A stretch of 64,000 nt of DNA from Gliomastix tumulicola. Lineage: Eukaryota; Ascomycota; Sordariomycetes; Hypocreales; Bionectriaceae. Below the pieces are notes generated by a model. The model worked only from the letters and a program-made list of their open reading frames with translations, did no database searches and was not told where the DNA came from. The DNA is taken from positions 3,472,001 through 3,536,000 of the forward strand of contig BCHX01000001.1 of the NCBI GenBank assembly GCA_001599755.1, written 5' to 3'. The position numbers and the translations under genes were made by a program. Each line of letters starts with the position of its first letter. Within the stretch, counting starts at the first letter, position 1. Shown piece by piece: positions 53,357 to 63,652 of this stretch.

Positions 53357-54538
53357 ATGGCTCGACCGTTGGGATCCGTCCGCCTGAAGAAGGCCAACCC
53401 CTTCACCGTCCTCCTGGGGACGGTCCTCTGCGTCTTCATCATCATCTTCCTCGTCTCCCCGTCGTCGACATCGTCCTCGCCCGCCCGGCAGCCCGTCGAC
53501 AGCGCGCAGCACCACCTCTCGCCCCCGACGTCCCCCTACCGCAAGCCGAGTCCAGGCTCCGGCGTCGAGCTGGGCCCGCCGCCCGTGACGCACTACAAGC
53601 TCAACAACGTCACCATCACGCCGGACCCCATCGGCAACCGCGAGCACATCCTCGTCCTCACGCCCATGACGCGCTTCTACCAGGAGTACTGGGACAACCT
53701 GCTGCGGCTGACGTACCCGCACGAGCTCATCACGCTGGGCTTCATCCTGCCCAAGACCAAGGAGGGCAACGCGGCGACGACGGCGCTCCAGCAGCAGATC
53801 CACAAGACGCAGAAGCAGGGGCCCGAGAAGCACCGCTTCAAGAGCATCATCATCCTGCGGCAGGACTTCGAGCCCGCCCTCGCCTCGCAGGACGAGCGCG
53901 AGCGGCACAAGCTCGCCAACCAGAAGGCGCGGAGGGAGGTCATGGCCAAGGCGCGCAACTCGCTGCTCTTCACGACGCTGGGGCCCTCGACGTCGTGGGT
54001 GCTCTGGCTCGACGCCGACATTGTCGAGTCGCCCCCGTCCCTGATCCAGGACCTGGCCGCCCACGACAAGCCCCTGATCGCGCCCAACTGCTTCCAGAGG
54101 TACCAGGACGAGCAGACCAAGAAGATGGCGGAGCGGCCGTACGACTTCAACAATTGGCAGGACAGCGAGACCGCCCAGCAGCTGGCAGCCTCCCTGGGAC
54201 CCGACGATGTCCTGTTCGAAGGATACGCTGAGATGGCCACGTACCGGACACTCATGGCGTACATGACGACGGATAACAATGATCAGGACATGGTGGTGCC
54301 GCTCGACGGCGTGGGCGGAGCAGCTCTTCTCGTCAAGGCGGATGTGCATCGTGACGGTGCCATGTTCCCGCCTTTCTCCTTCTACCATCTGATTGAGACT
54401 GAGGGCTTCGCCAAGATGTCGAAACGACTAGGGTGGCAACCGTATGGCTTGCCCAACTATAAGGTGAGAGGCTTACTCCATGCCAGTCAATTGTTCCTGT
54501 TCTAACTTCGCCTCCAGGTCTACCACTACAATGAATAG
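53357..54538 (+). CDS. MNN9: Mannan polymerase subunit Mnn9 (Anp1/Van1/Mnn9 family)
   Basis: A 375-residue Golgi type II glycosyltransferase. Exon 1 is 53357-54463; exon 2 (54518-54538) encodes only VYHYNE. A short cytosolic N-terminus (MARPLGSVRLKKANPF) precedes one anchor (TVLLGTVLCVFIIIFLV) and a Ser/Pro stem. The catalytic domain has ILVLTPMTRFYQEYWDNLLR, LITLGFILPKT, WVLWLDADIVESPPSLIQDL (the DxD motif as DAD), then GVGGAALLVKADVHRDGAMF and FYHLIETEGFAKMSKRLGWQ with YGLPNYKVYHYNE at the end. That ending and the moderate length fit Mnn9 better than the longer Anp1 or Van1. It extends the alpha-1,6-mannan backbone of N-glycans. Confidence 0.9.
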
Positions 54539-55274
54539 AGCGTCTCATAGACAGACGAAACGGATCATGGGCTTTGAGCTCAGAACGCCCACAACATCCT
54601 CAGGGAGCACTTGAGCTTCACGCAATACAGCGAGCCAGGCATCGAACTAGTTCGTGCGCGGCAACAGAAGCCGCAACCATCTGCATACACACACAGATAT
54701 CTGGGCCGGTAAACTGAAACTGGAAGGCGCGGCGTTTTATTCGTACAATGCTCCGATCGAGCAGCGACTTAAAAGGGGTAGGAAACAACGGGTCGAAGTT
54801 GGAAGAGTCTCCTCATCAGGCTGTCTTTTTTTTTGGCTCTGCATTGTTTCTTCTCTTATACTGCGTCATCGCAACCGGGCCGCGTTTGTGCCCTTTTCTC
54901 ATCATGTCTTTTCTGTACAATTATAGATTTACTCACGCCCGGGAAATGAGCTTGGAGGGCTGACGCCGAGATATGGCTTTTGGCATCCGATTGGTATAGA
55001 GTCTAGTTGATGTTTTGCGGTCAACATTGCTTTCATTTATCGTTCACACAGAACGTGTCCCGTGATGTTGAGGTGTGAGTAGTAAGGCTGCAATGCATCA
55101 AACGATTAATTGTATAGGTATAGTATAGTATAGTATAGTAAAGTAGTGTAATGTGGTATCAATGTCAGTCGTACATCATCTGCCGAAAATCAAAAACATC
55201 AATCAAGCCCTGCCGTATCTAACAACTCTGCCATATATATGTCATCCATCTAAGCAGAGTGTCTCAGGCAGCTC
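54539..55274. other. 3' spacer between convergent MNN9 and PEX4 genes
   Basis: About 0.74 kb. A short TATAG tandem repeat lies at about 55113-55140. No gene seen. Confidence 0.5.
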
Positions 55275-55869
55275 TCACGGCCCAGCGTACCGCCCCCTCT
55301 CATCCCCGCACCAGAACTCGACAAGGCGCCTCATGCCCAGCGCGTCCCCCTCGCGCAGCAGCACGGCGGCGTCGACGTTGAGCGGGCTGTCGACCTCCGG
55401 GTACGCGAGCAGCATGCGGACGGCGCGCACGCTCTCGAGGATGCCGTAGGTCGGCGTCCACGCGTCCTTGAGCAGGTCGAGGCAGATCTCGCCCGTGTCG
55501 ACGGCGATGTTGGGGTGCACGACGGACGTGACAAAGGTGATCTTGGGCGGGTGGAGGGGGTACGTCGGCGGGATCGTGATGGAGAGGAGCCAGCGGCCGG
55601 CTACAGGACACATTCATCAGCACCACTTTTACCATTTCTTCAAAGAGATGAGGAGGGAAGGACTCACAGTCGTAGCCGTGGCCGATGCCCTTGCCGTTGA
55701 GGACGGCCTCCCAGACAAAGAGGTCCTCCTCGCCCGCGAGGCCCAGCCGCTCGATGCCCGTCTCCTGGCTCTTCTCGGCGTCCCACGTGCCGAGCTCCTT
55801 GATGAGCCTCTTGGACGCGCTGCCGCCGCCGGCGCCGCCGGACTTCTTGGATTGTTTTGCGCTGGACAT
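55275..55869 (-). CDS. PEX4: Peroxisomal ubiquitin-conjugating enzyme Pex4
   Basis: A 175-residue E2 from exons 55869-55668 and 55600-55275 (intron 67 nt, donor GTGAGT, acceptor CCTGTAG, T+CC gives Ser). After a Lys/Gly/Ser leader, the UBC fold starts KRLIKELGTWDAEK. It shows LLSITIPPTYPLHPPKITFV, HPNIAVDTGEICLDLLKDAW with the catalytic Cys after GEI, TPTYGILESVRAVRMLLAYP and DSPLNVDAAVLLREGD. The DAWTPTYGI stretch and the extended N-terminus are typical of peroxin-4. Pex4 mono-ubiquitinates the receptor Pex5 for recycling, together with Pex22. Confidence 0.93.
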
Positions 55870-56421
55870 GCGGGACTCTGTAGATGGAGGGCGAATTTAT
55901 GTGAGGTGGTGGTTCTCGAGGTCCTGCTAGGGACTTTGCCTGGGTCGGCTGGGGTCTGTCGTTGGCTGGCTTGGCGCTGACGATGCGGAATTTACGTCCC
56001 GTCTTGCGAATTCTTTAATGCTCGGGATGACGGTGAGCTCTAGGAACCGTTATGGTTGACGTTGTATGGGAAACAGATGATGACGGGAAGCTTTAGGATG
56101 AATTGACCAAGTTGGGCCCCAGCAACAATTCGCCCCAGGCAAGCTGTAAAACAGGGGTCCAGCACTCCAGGTAATGAGCCTAAAACCGCGGGCAGAGCCG
56201 AGGCCCGGCAAATGGCGCCCACTGAATCGGAAATCCTCCACAGTTGCACTCACCAGCTTGGAACGGAACGAGATCTCTCAACTTTTGGATCAGATCAAAA
56301 TTACATATCTATTGGGCAAAACAATCTTTGGGCCATGTCATGGTATCTAAAAAGAGAAAGAAAAAAAAAACTTAGTCGTTTCATTCCCGAGGCGCGGGCA
56401 ATCCAACACTTTTTTCTTCCT
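55870..56421. other. Spacer upstream of PEX4
   Basis: About 550 bp with the PEX4 promoter and the 3' UTR of the following minus-strand gene. CCAAT-poor; no gene seen. Confidence 0.4.
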
Positions 56422-57629
56422 TCACCTCCTCTTCTTCTTCCCCCTGCTGGCGACTGGCTTGCGCTTGACTGGAGACGACTCTTTCTTCTTAGAGGATGGC
56501 CTCTCCGGCTCGGGCGACTCCTCCACCACAATCGCTGACTCGCGGATCCGCGCGCCGTTGCCCAACTCGTCGCTGTTGCTGCTCCCGTCTTCGCTAGGGA
56601 TGAACTCCTCATCGCTTGTCTCGTCGTAGACAGAACGGCGGCTGCGAGTGCTTCGGGCCGGGCCGGACACGGACACGCCGGACGGTGGCCGTCTAGACGC
56701 CGCCCGGGGGCCTGCAGTTTGGAATTGGAACGGGTCTGGAGAGTCGGGATCCCCTCCGCCGGAATACTGGGAGGGGAAGTCGTCACCGTAGTAGCCCCTA
56801 GATGGAGGCCGAGCCATGGGATCGGAGGCATGCCTGGGGTTGATCGCCGACGAAGGACGCTGAACATAGTCGTAGCCGAGCGAAGGCGAGCCCTGCTCGT
56901 CGGGAACGTAGCTCATCGGTCTCTGGGAGGTTGACGTGCCCGACCGCGGTCTTGTGCGGGAGCTAGTTGGAGGAGGGAAATGGCCCATGGGAGGAAGGAC
57001 CTGCGTCAGGTCGCTTGCCGAGGGTTGTCGCGAGGATAGCTCCGAAGAGCGGCCCGATCTCTTCTTGCGCGACATGGGCTCGAGTTGCGTCAGTGGCACA
57101 GCGATACGCTGATCTCGGCGCTTCCTTCGCTCCCTCCTCTCTGCTTCCTCCTCGTCTCGCCTCCTCCTGCGCTCCAGTGCCTCCAGCTCAGCCTTGCTCA
57201 GATTCACGTCTGATCTGCCCTTTGCTTGTGCTCGCTGAATGCGCGCCATGGCCGACTGAACCAAGATGTCTTCCCTGTCCTGCGGGTCCAGCATCGCCAG
57301 ACCATCCTCATCTCCATCGTCCGTGTCCGTCGACGACCCATCCCCCCCACTGTCCGATCCCCTCAACTGCCTCCGGCGCAAGGCACCCTGCCTATCGCCC
57401 AGGTCCGTCCCCGTAAACGCAAGCGAGTCGCTGACGAACCGCGACCCGCGGCGCGCCAGCCCGACGCCCTGCGTATCCGTATCCTCATCCTCGTCCGTAT
57501 CCAGTTCACGGACCCTGGGGTCACCTCCCCAGGATCCGCGGTGCGCAGCGTCCCCATCCGTTCTCCTCCGCCCGCGCCTCGATGGTCTTCCCCAAAGGGG
57601 CGCAAATTCGGGAGCTCGCGGCCGACCAC
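56422..57629 (-). CDS. Charged low-complexity protein, 5' end unresolved
   Basis: One long frame without stops runs from 57629, directly after the PRA1 stop, to a stop at 56422. Its content looks coding throughout: RAPEFAPLWGRPSRRG, an acidic patch (LDTDEDEDTD), RFVSDSLAFTGTDLGDRQGA, LDPQDREDILVQSAMARIQR, LSKAELEALERRRRRDEEEA, then Arg/Lys-rich RRERRKRRDQRIAVPLTQLE and a Ser/Pro/Arg tail ending in a basic KRKPVASRGKKKRR. The only in-frame ATG after the PRA1 stop that leaves a sizeable protein is 57294 (MLDPQDRED, 290 residues), yet the coding-like sequence extends about 110 codons above it. The frame stays open further upstream but there overlaps PRA1 in another frame, where it reads as junk. 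A missed 5' exon, start at 57294, or a non-ATG start are possible. Basic tail suggests a nuclear protein. Confidence 0.6.
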
Positions 57630-58160
57630 CTAGACCGCCTCCCCGGAAAAAGCCTCGTCGATGGGCTTGTCCATGAAAGCGGCGTGACCGAGGATGGTCA
57701 CGCCAGAGGCACCGATCAGCCACATCAGCGTCCCGATGGGGCCCGAGATGAGGCCCAGGGGGATCGTGATGATGAGCAGACCGGTGTAGAGCTGGGAGGA
57801 CGTGGCGTGGAAGGTGCCGACCACGAGATCCCGGCCGTCGAGGAGACCAATCAGGTACATGCCTGCGACGGCGAAGATGATATCGAAGCAAAGGAGGGGG
57901 TTCGAGATGAGAGCATAGATGCTCAGCAGGGCGAATATGACGGCATAGTTGCTCGAGTAGTGGCTCAGGTTGTAGTTGACGCGGGACTGGGCCTCGGCGA
58001 AGTTGGCGGGCTTGGAGACACGCTTGAAGTCGAGGAACTCGCCGACAGGTCGCAGGTTGCTGAAGCGGGTGCCGAGAGAGCCCGAGTTGAAGCCCTGGAA
58101 GCGGTCGCCGAGGTTGAGGCGCGACGTGATCGCTTCGAGGGGAATCGAGATGCGAGCCAT
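57630..58160 (-). CDS. PRA1 family protein (prenylated Rab acceptor, Yip3 type)
   Basis: A 176-residue, single-exon integral membrane protein of the Golgi/ER that interacts with prenylated Rab GTPases. After SNLRPVGEFLDFKRVSKPAN comes the family core AEAQSRVNYNLSHYSSNYAV. Two paired hydrophobic blocks follow: FALLSIYALISNPLLCFDII with FAVAGMYLIG, and LYTGLLIITIPLGL with LMWLIGASGVTILGHAAFMD. The end (KPIDEAFSGEAV) is the usual PRA1 terminus, so the stop at 57630 is trusted. The start MARISIPLEAITSRL fits homologues; the in-frame extension to 58334 looks like leader sequence. Confidence 0.92.
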   Translation of the reverse strand: MARISIPLEAITSRLNLGDRFQGFNSGSLGTRFSNLRPVGEFLDFKRVSKPANFAEAQSRVNYNLSHYSSNYAVIFALLSIYALISNPLLCFDIIFAVAGMYLIGLLDGRDLVVGTFHATSSQLYTGLLIITIPLGLISGPIGTLMWLIGASGVTILGHAAFMDKPIDEAFSGEAV

Positions 58161-59954
58161 TGTGACTGTGTGGTGGTGATGTGTGCAGAGATGCAGGTAG
58201 TGAAAGTGGTAGTAGATGTATGCGTAGATGTTTGGATGACTGCTAGGAAGTAAAAGCCTGAGGTCTGCAATTAGTATATATAGCAACAAAAAAAAAGACC
58301 GACGCTGGACGCGAATGATGCTCAGGGGTATCAAGGGAATGATGCGAATGCGACTGTCGCAAAGGAGGAGCGGCTCGAAACGAAGGGAGGCATGCGTGTC
58401 CTCTTTTCGTTTGTCCCGGGCTGTGCTTTGCTGACGGTGGATAATTGGAACGGGTGGCAGAGACCAGACAACATACCAGAACGGGACTTGTTAGGCAGCG
58501 AGGGGTTATTTTAGGCAGAGGGAGCCGGGGAAGCGAAGGACGAGGAATTGCGCGACGAAGCGATGAATGGCGAGGCCGAAAGCACGAAGGTGAGAGACGG
58601 GGAGAAGGGGAAAAAAAGAAAATTACCTGCCTGGAGACAAGGTTTTGCTTGTGATTGTCAGGGAGTCAGGGGTAACTTTGCTGGTACCGTACCACGACTA
58701 TGGTACCCACGACAGCCGACCTTGTCAGGGTGGTTTTTGGCAAGGTGGAAGATCTGATCGGCGACCAGTTCAGATGGTGATGTTTTATTTTCCTTTCCTT
58801 TGTTTCCGATCTCTTGGTGATTTTTTTTTTTTTTAGCTTGTGGTGTTTCTCCTCAAGCAGGTTCAGCTTTGCATCCGGTCAATTGATGGCAGTGACCTGA
58901 CGGTAACGGGGGAGTCACAGTCAACAGCTGCAGGGCTCCAGCGAGCGCTGCCAGCGGCCTTCAGCAGCCTCAGGCCTCGTCTAGCACTCTCACTCGCTCA
59001 ACCATCCACTGCGCCCCTCATCGTAGCGAATTTCGTTAGCGGTCGGGTACCTCTTCAGCGAGAGTGCCCAAGGCAACCAGATGAGCTTTCACCCACCGGT
59101 GCCTAGAATATGGAATTGAATGAACGAAGCAGAAGGACTCAGACCTCCCCGCACAATGATGAGAGGGAAAAGAAGAAGGAGGAAAAAAAAAAGAGGGAAA
59201 AGATGGGGGAGAGAAATGCGGTAGACACGACTACTAGTAGTAAATACTCCAAAGGGCGGGGCGAGACGGTGAGATCAACGAATGCTAAGTACGGAGAACA
59301 AAAAAGAGACGGTGAAGGTGCCCAAGAATACCTGCACCTCCAGCTCTCAGACACTTGTCGTCATGGCTTAGAAATAGCTGCATGCCGAAAACAAGGCAAA
59401 GAGGCATTCGCCGGCCGCTTGTGCATATCCATGGACCACTAGTGCCACCCGGACAACAGCAGCTACATGCAGCATGCAAGACGCACACAGGCCGCATGGT
59501 GGCAGGCAAGTAAGAATCGGCCAAGTCAGCACTGCTTCTCCATCTCCATATTGCGAGGTGTTGCTTGCCCGCTTGAGTACATGTGGGTGTGGGATGATGG
59601 AATGTCCACCTCCAGACTGTCCATTGATTTCTGCCCGACGGCCGCATACATGAGCTCGGCGCACCAGCGAGCAGAGTACAGCACAGGGCACCACACCACA
59701 TCATAGCACGATCCGTTTGCCCGACGTGCCATTCCAGTTGCGTAATCCATTGCTATCTGTCCTGTCCGTCATCAGGCGTCAAGGTGTAGGTACAATTAAA
59801 TACACTCGTACTGTACAATACAGGTCCTGCCATCCTGAGAGCTCGTCTCCTGCCACGCAAGAGAGAGGGGGTATATGGAAGCCAAAAGAGCTGAAGCTGA
59901 AAGAAAAGGAGACATGGAATCCGACCAATCATGCACACACAATAACACCTGCAC
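58161..59954. other. Long spacer upstream of PRA1, no gene seen
   Basis: About 1.8 kb between the PRA1 start and the ELMO gene stop. It contains a T14 tract near 58820, a local GGTACC inverted repeat near 58683-58706 and A/G-rich stretches at 59160-59200. Small ORFs on both strands (for example 59285-59704) have no motif. I see no tRNA or snRNA. Confidence 0.5.
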
Positions 59955-62075
59955 CTAAATCTCAAAGAAGTAGTCCTCGTCCAGCCCCTCACGGCTCGGA
60001 ACTGCCCCTGCTCCCGGCGGCGGGCCCTCGAACGCCGAGTCCATCCGCACGTTGAGCAGCCGGATCTTCAGCCCGTAGTCGCTCACCATGTTGACCAGCT
60101 TGTTCGTCTCCGCCGTGATGGGCGCCTGCTTGAGCAGCATCAGCAGCCCGTCCAGCCACTCTGACGCCAGGCTGTGCGTCGGCGGCCACAGTGTGAGCAT
60201 TGCGTGCTCCTTGCCCTCCCCGCCCTTGACCGCCGCCTCGGCCTGGCTCGCGAACCGGTAGATAGTGATCTTGGTCGTTCCCTTGCCTGCAGTGGCGCCC
60301 TTCACCGTTGCACCGCTCATGGTGCTCCGCGAGTCCTCGTTTGGCGCCGAGACGTTCGACACCACCGAGCTGATGGTGTTCAGATCGACCTTGTCCGTCA
60401 GGCTGCTCAGTGCTGGATCATGCACCGTCTGATGTTCAAAGTCGGCGTAGTGCAGGAACCGCCGGTTGTGCGACAGCCTCGCAAACCGCCACAGCGCGCC
60501 GCCCTTGGCCTGCGGGCGCATAAACCACGAGCCCTGGAGGAGGCACCTGATCCTCTGCTCCTTGACGAACTGCAGCGCCTCCTGCTTCAGGTCCTCCCGC
60601 ACATGGTGGAGGTACTGGCCCCATTTGTCCTCGAACGCGAGCCCCAGCAGGCCCATCTGCAGCTCGCGGAGCTGTGCCACGTCGTACTCCTGCATCTCGT
60701 CCTCGGCCTCCATCACGTCCTTGGCTCGCGTCGCCTGGCCAACCACCTGCTCGATCAGGATCCGGACGAGCTCCGTCACCTTGTCGAAATCGCTCCGCTG
60801 TGCGCCCGTCGCCTTCCACAGCCGGAAGAAGCCGTGCAACCCGGCCGCGTGCAGCCGCGACCACTGGAGGATCAGCGGTTGGAACAGCCTGTCGTGATCG
60901 GTCATGTCGACACCCTGGTACCCCCTGGTGTCCTCGAGGTCCGTCCGATCGACCTCGAAGTGTCCGTAGAGGATCATGGTCACGGCCAAGCTGGCCTGGG
61001 CGAATGGCAAACGCTCCGGCAGGGGCTTTGCCGCCTGCTCGAGGAGCAGCTTCTGGAACCCGTCGTCGTATCTGCGCACGTAGTCACTCATATCCATGAG
61101 GCCTAGATATCCCGCCGTGCCAAATTCCTGGCCGGGGCTCTCTGTCTCAAACCCCAGCCTCCTCCATTTCTCCGGGTTGTGCTTCTTGCTCCCTTTCCGC
61201 CCTGGCCCGCTGCCCGAGTCTGCTTTTGAGTGACCGTTTAAGCGTTCGGGTGCGCTGGCGAGGTGAATGCTCTTGAGCGCCCGTCTGTGTTCCGACTTGT
61301 CGACGTCCACCTTGACGGATCTCCATTTTCCTAGCAGCACCTTTGTAAGAGACTGGAACTCGAGCATCGGGTGCGCTAGGTCCTGCAGCGCTGAGCTCCG
61401 CATCAGGCCATAGACCGCCCCGATCAGACCCAGCTCATGCAACCGTTTGATCAGTGTCGACCAGTCCTCCGTTGCCGCGCGAGTCGAGTTCGTGTCGTGG
61501 CCGTTGTCGTTGGACAGAGCGTCCCGTATCAGTGCATTGATCAGCATGAGGGCATTCGCACACAGCGAGTGGTCCGCGCTCTGCAGCTGCTGTATCACCA
61601 GCTCGAAGAAGTGCGGATACACGGCCACGGCCGGCCGCAGCGCGCGGAACCCAAACGTCCCCGGCGTCGTCCCTACCGCCGCCCCTTTGCCCGCGCCGCG
61701 GGCGGCCGACTGCGAGTGCCCGACGAGCGACACGAGGATCGACATGGCGCCGCGCAGGATGTTGACGAGCGGGTTCTTGACGATCAGCTCGACGATGCGC
61801 TCCACGAGCTCGCTCGCCGTCGGGCCCTCGAAGATGTCCCACCCCATGTCCACCTCGAGCAGCCGCGTGAGGCTCTGCAGCGAGTACGCGAGCGTGTTGC
61901 CCGTCGAGTTCATGATGAGCCGCCGGAGGACGACGAGCCCGCCCGAGGAGATGAAGACGTCGGCGAAGGCCGGGTCGTTGATGGAGCTCTGCAGCTTGAA
62001 GACGGCCATCTTGCGCGACGCATCCTCGTCGCTCGCCAGGCGCGACAGCAGCGCCGGGATGTCTGCCTGGTCCAT
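59955..62075 (-). CDS. ELMO/CED-12 family protein
   Basis: A 706-residue, intronless protein. The N-terminus is an armadillo-like helical region (ALLSRLASDEDASRKMAVFK, GGLVVLRRLIMNSTGNTLAY), as in the ELMO N-terminal domain. An ELMO domain occupies about residues 320-500, with RRLGFETESPGQEFG, GYLGLMDMSDYVRRYDDGFQ and ELVRILIEQVVGQ. The C-terminal part fits a PH domain: IRCLLQGSWFMRP, WRFARLSHNRRFLHYADFEH and WLDGLLMLLKQAPITAETNK. In animals ELMO partners a DOCK exchange factor to activate Rac; a similar Rho-GTPase role is inferred here. A short GRKGSKKHNPEKW basic linker precedes the ELMO domain. Start MDQADIPALLSRLASD fits. Confidence 0.9.
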   Translation of the reverse strand: MDQADIPALLSRLASDEDASRKMAVFKLQSSINDPAFADVFISSGGLVVLRRLIMNSTGNTLAYSLQSLTRLLEVDMGWDIFEGPTASELVERIVELIVKNPLVNILRGAMSILVSLVGHSQSAARGAGKGAAVGTTPGTFGFRALRPAVAVYPHFFELVIQQLQSADHSLCANALMLINALIRDALSNDNGHDTNSTRAATEDWSTLIKRLHELGLIGAVYGLMRSSALQDLAHPMLEFQSLTKVLLGKWRSVKVDVDKSEHRRALKSIHLASAPERLNGHSKADSGSGPGRKGSKKHNPEKWRRLGFETESPGQEFGTAGYLGLMDMSDYVRRYDDGFQKLLLEQAAKPLPERLPFAQASLAVTMILYGHFEVDRTDLEDTRGYQGVDMTDHDRLFQPLILQWSRLHAAGLHGFFRLWKATGAQRSDFDKVTELVRILIEQVVGQATRAKDVMEAEDEMQEYDVAQLRELQMGLLGLAFEDKWGQYLHHVREDLKQEALQFVKEQRIRCLLQGSWFMRPQAKGGALWRFARLSHNRRFLHYADFEHQTVHDPALSSLTDKVDLNTISSVVSNVSAPNEDSRSTMSGATVKGATAGKGTTKITIYRFASQAEAAVKGGEGKEHAMLTLWPPTHSLASEWLDGLLMLLKQAPITAETNKLVNMVSDYGLKIRLLNVRMDSAFEGPPPGAGAVPSREGLDEDYFFEI

Positions 62076-62913
62076 CTCGCGCCTCGCGTGTGCGTGTCTG
62101 TGTGTGTGGCAGCTTTCGGCTAGCGGGGGGGGGTTTGTGCTTGTCGGAGGGGCTGCTGGCTGTTTCTCAGACTCGGTGATGCATTGCCTTGTGTTGCGGA
62201 ATGTGACGTGTCACGGGCGTGTTTGTCGAGCTTCGGGCCGTGACCTTGCGCCGCCAATTGTATTTGCAATTGGGCGCGCGACGATAATGGGTTGAAGATA
62301 ACTGTACCCTGGACTTTTCTCCTCGCAAATTCATGGGTTCTTGATTCCCATATCCAGGGGTTAATCGTGAAGTGGGGCGCCGAAGAGATCCAAGCGCCAG
62401 GATAAGGGACGTGCTTGTGGGTCTCACTTAATCCACCGTTCCCACCGTCAGAATTGTGGCTGAACCCCACAATCTGAGCTTCACCACCACAGTTCAGCGG
62501 GATTGAGTTGACCTGATGGGGGGATACTGCTTCGTGAGGAAGCAAAAGTAAATACTCAGCCAAATGGCGAGGCAATACTAAGCCATGGGGTGCACCTCTA
62601 GCGCACCCTAAGCCGCAGATCCATCCAGAACCATCCGGCCTCGCAAGCTTTAGCTCCCTGACAAATCAGCCACACCTCATCACGTGATGCAGCCTCGCCC
62701 CATACTGTGGCGTAAGGCTAAAGACAATCTTCCATCTTGCTTCAATTCGAGGGCTCACTTAACCATCCTAACGCCTCGCTTTACTGGTACCCGAGCAACG
62801 ACGACCAACCCGACAGTCTTTCTCATACCCTCGTAGTAGTACACGACGCGAGAGACAAGCGATTCGCATCACATCAAACACCACACGGACCGACGCGTCG
62901 CATCAACTTCAAC
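62076..62913. promoter_or_regulatory. Divergent promoter region, ELMO gene and U2AF small subunit
   Basis: About 0.84 kb between the two start codons. A G9 tract (62126-62134) and GT repeats near 62096-62108 sit close to the ELMO start. No gene seen. Confidence 0.5.
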
Positions 62914-63652
62914 ATGGCTAGCTTCCTCGCCTCCATCTTCGGCACCGAGCTCGACAAGGTCAACTGCTCCTTCTACTTCGTATGTGCTCAATCTCCTCCC
63001 CTCATCATATGCATGCTAATCATTGTCCCCCCAGAAAATCGGCGCGTGCCGTCACGGCGATCGCTGCTCGAGGAAACACGTCAAGCCCTCGTACAGCCAG
63101 ACGATCCTCATGCCCAACCTCTACCAGAACCCGGCCTACGACCCCAAGAACCGCATGAACCCGTCGCAGCTGCAGAACCACTTCGACGCCTTCTACGAGG
63201 ACATCTGGTGCGAGCTGTGCAAGTACGGCGAGCTGGAGGAGCTGGTCGTCTGCGACAACAACAATGATCGTGAGTAACCCTGTCATAGCACGTCAAAAGT
63301 CTCTAGCTAATGTCGTTTCTCAGACCTCATCGGCAACGTCTACGCCCGCTTCAAGTACGAGGAGTCCGCCCAGAAGGCCTGCGACGAGCTCAACAGCCGC
63401 TGGTACGCCGCCCGCCCCATCTACTGCGAGCTCAGCCCCGTCACCGACTTCCGCGAGGCATGCTGCCGCCTCAACTCGGGCGAGGGCTGCGTCCGCGGCG
63501 GGTTCTGCAACTTCATCCACCGCAAGAACCCGAGCGACGAGCTCGACAACGACCTGACGCTGAGCACCAAGAAGTGGCTGCGCTCGCGCGGGCGCGACGA
63601 CAAGAGCGCCAGCCGGTCGCCGTCGCCGGAACCGAACAAGCGCAGGTTCTAG
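62914..63652 (+). CDS. Splicing factor U2AF small subunit (U2AF23/35)
   Basis: A 209-residue protein that reads the AG at 3' splice sites. Exons: 62914-62979, 63035-63269, 63324-63652 (joins TTC|AAA and C+AC). Zinc finger 1 spans the first intron: CSFYFKIGACRHGDRCSRKH (C-x8-C-x5-C-x3-H). The U2AF-homology RRM follows: MNPSQLQNHFDAFYEDIWCE, YGELEELVVCDNNNDHLIGN, VYARFKYEESAQKACDELNS and RWYAARPIYCELSPVTDFRE. Zinc finger 2 is CRLNSGEGCVRGGFCNFIH. The C-terminus is a short RS-like tail (KSASRSPSPEPNKRRF), shorter than in metazoan U2AF35 and as in fission yeast U2AF23. Complete. Confidence 0.96.

Noticed and set aside
52985..54388. 467-codon minus-strand ORF across MNN9 and its promoter
   Set aside because: It is antisense to a firmly identified glycosyltransferase. 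Its Arg/Val/Leu/Gly-rich content is what GC-rich third positions produce on the opposite strand.
57630..58160. PRA1 fused to the downstream low-complexity protein by programmed frameshift
   Set aside because: No standard slippery heptamer is visible near the stop, and PRA1 ends as its family does, so a shift is not supported by the sequence alone.
60174..61106. 310-codon plus-strand ORF opposite the ELMO gene
   Set aside because: Antisense shadow rich in Arg, His, Leu and Pro; the ELMO frame has domain support.
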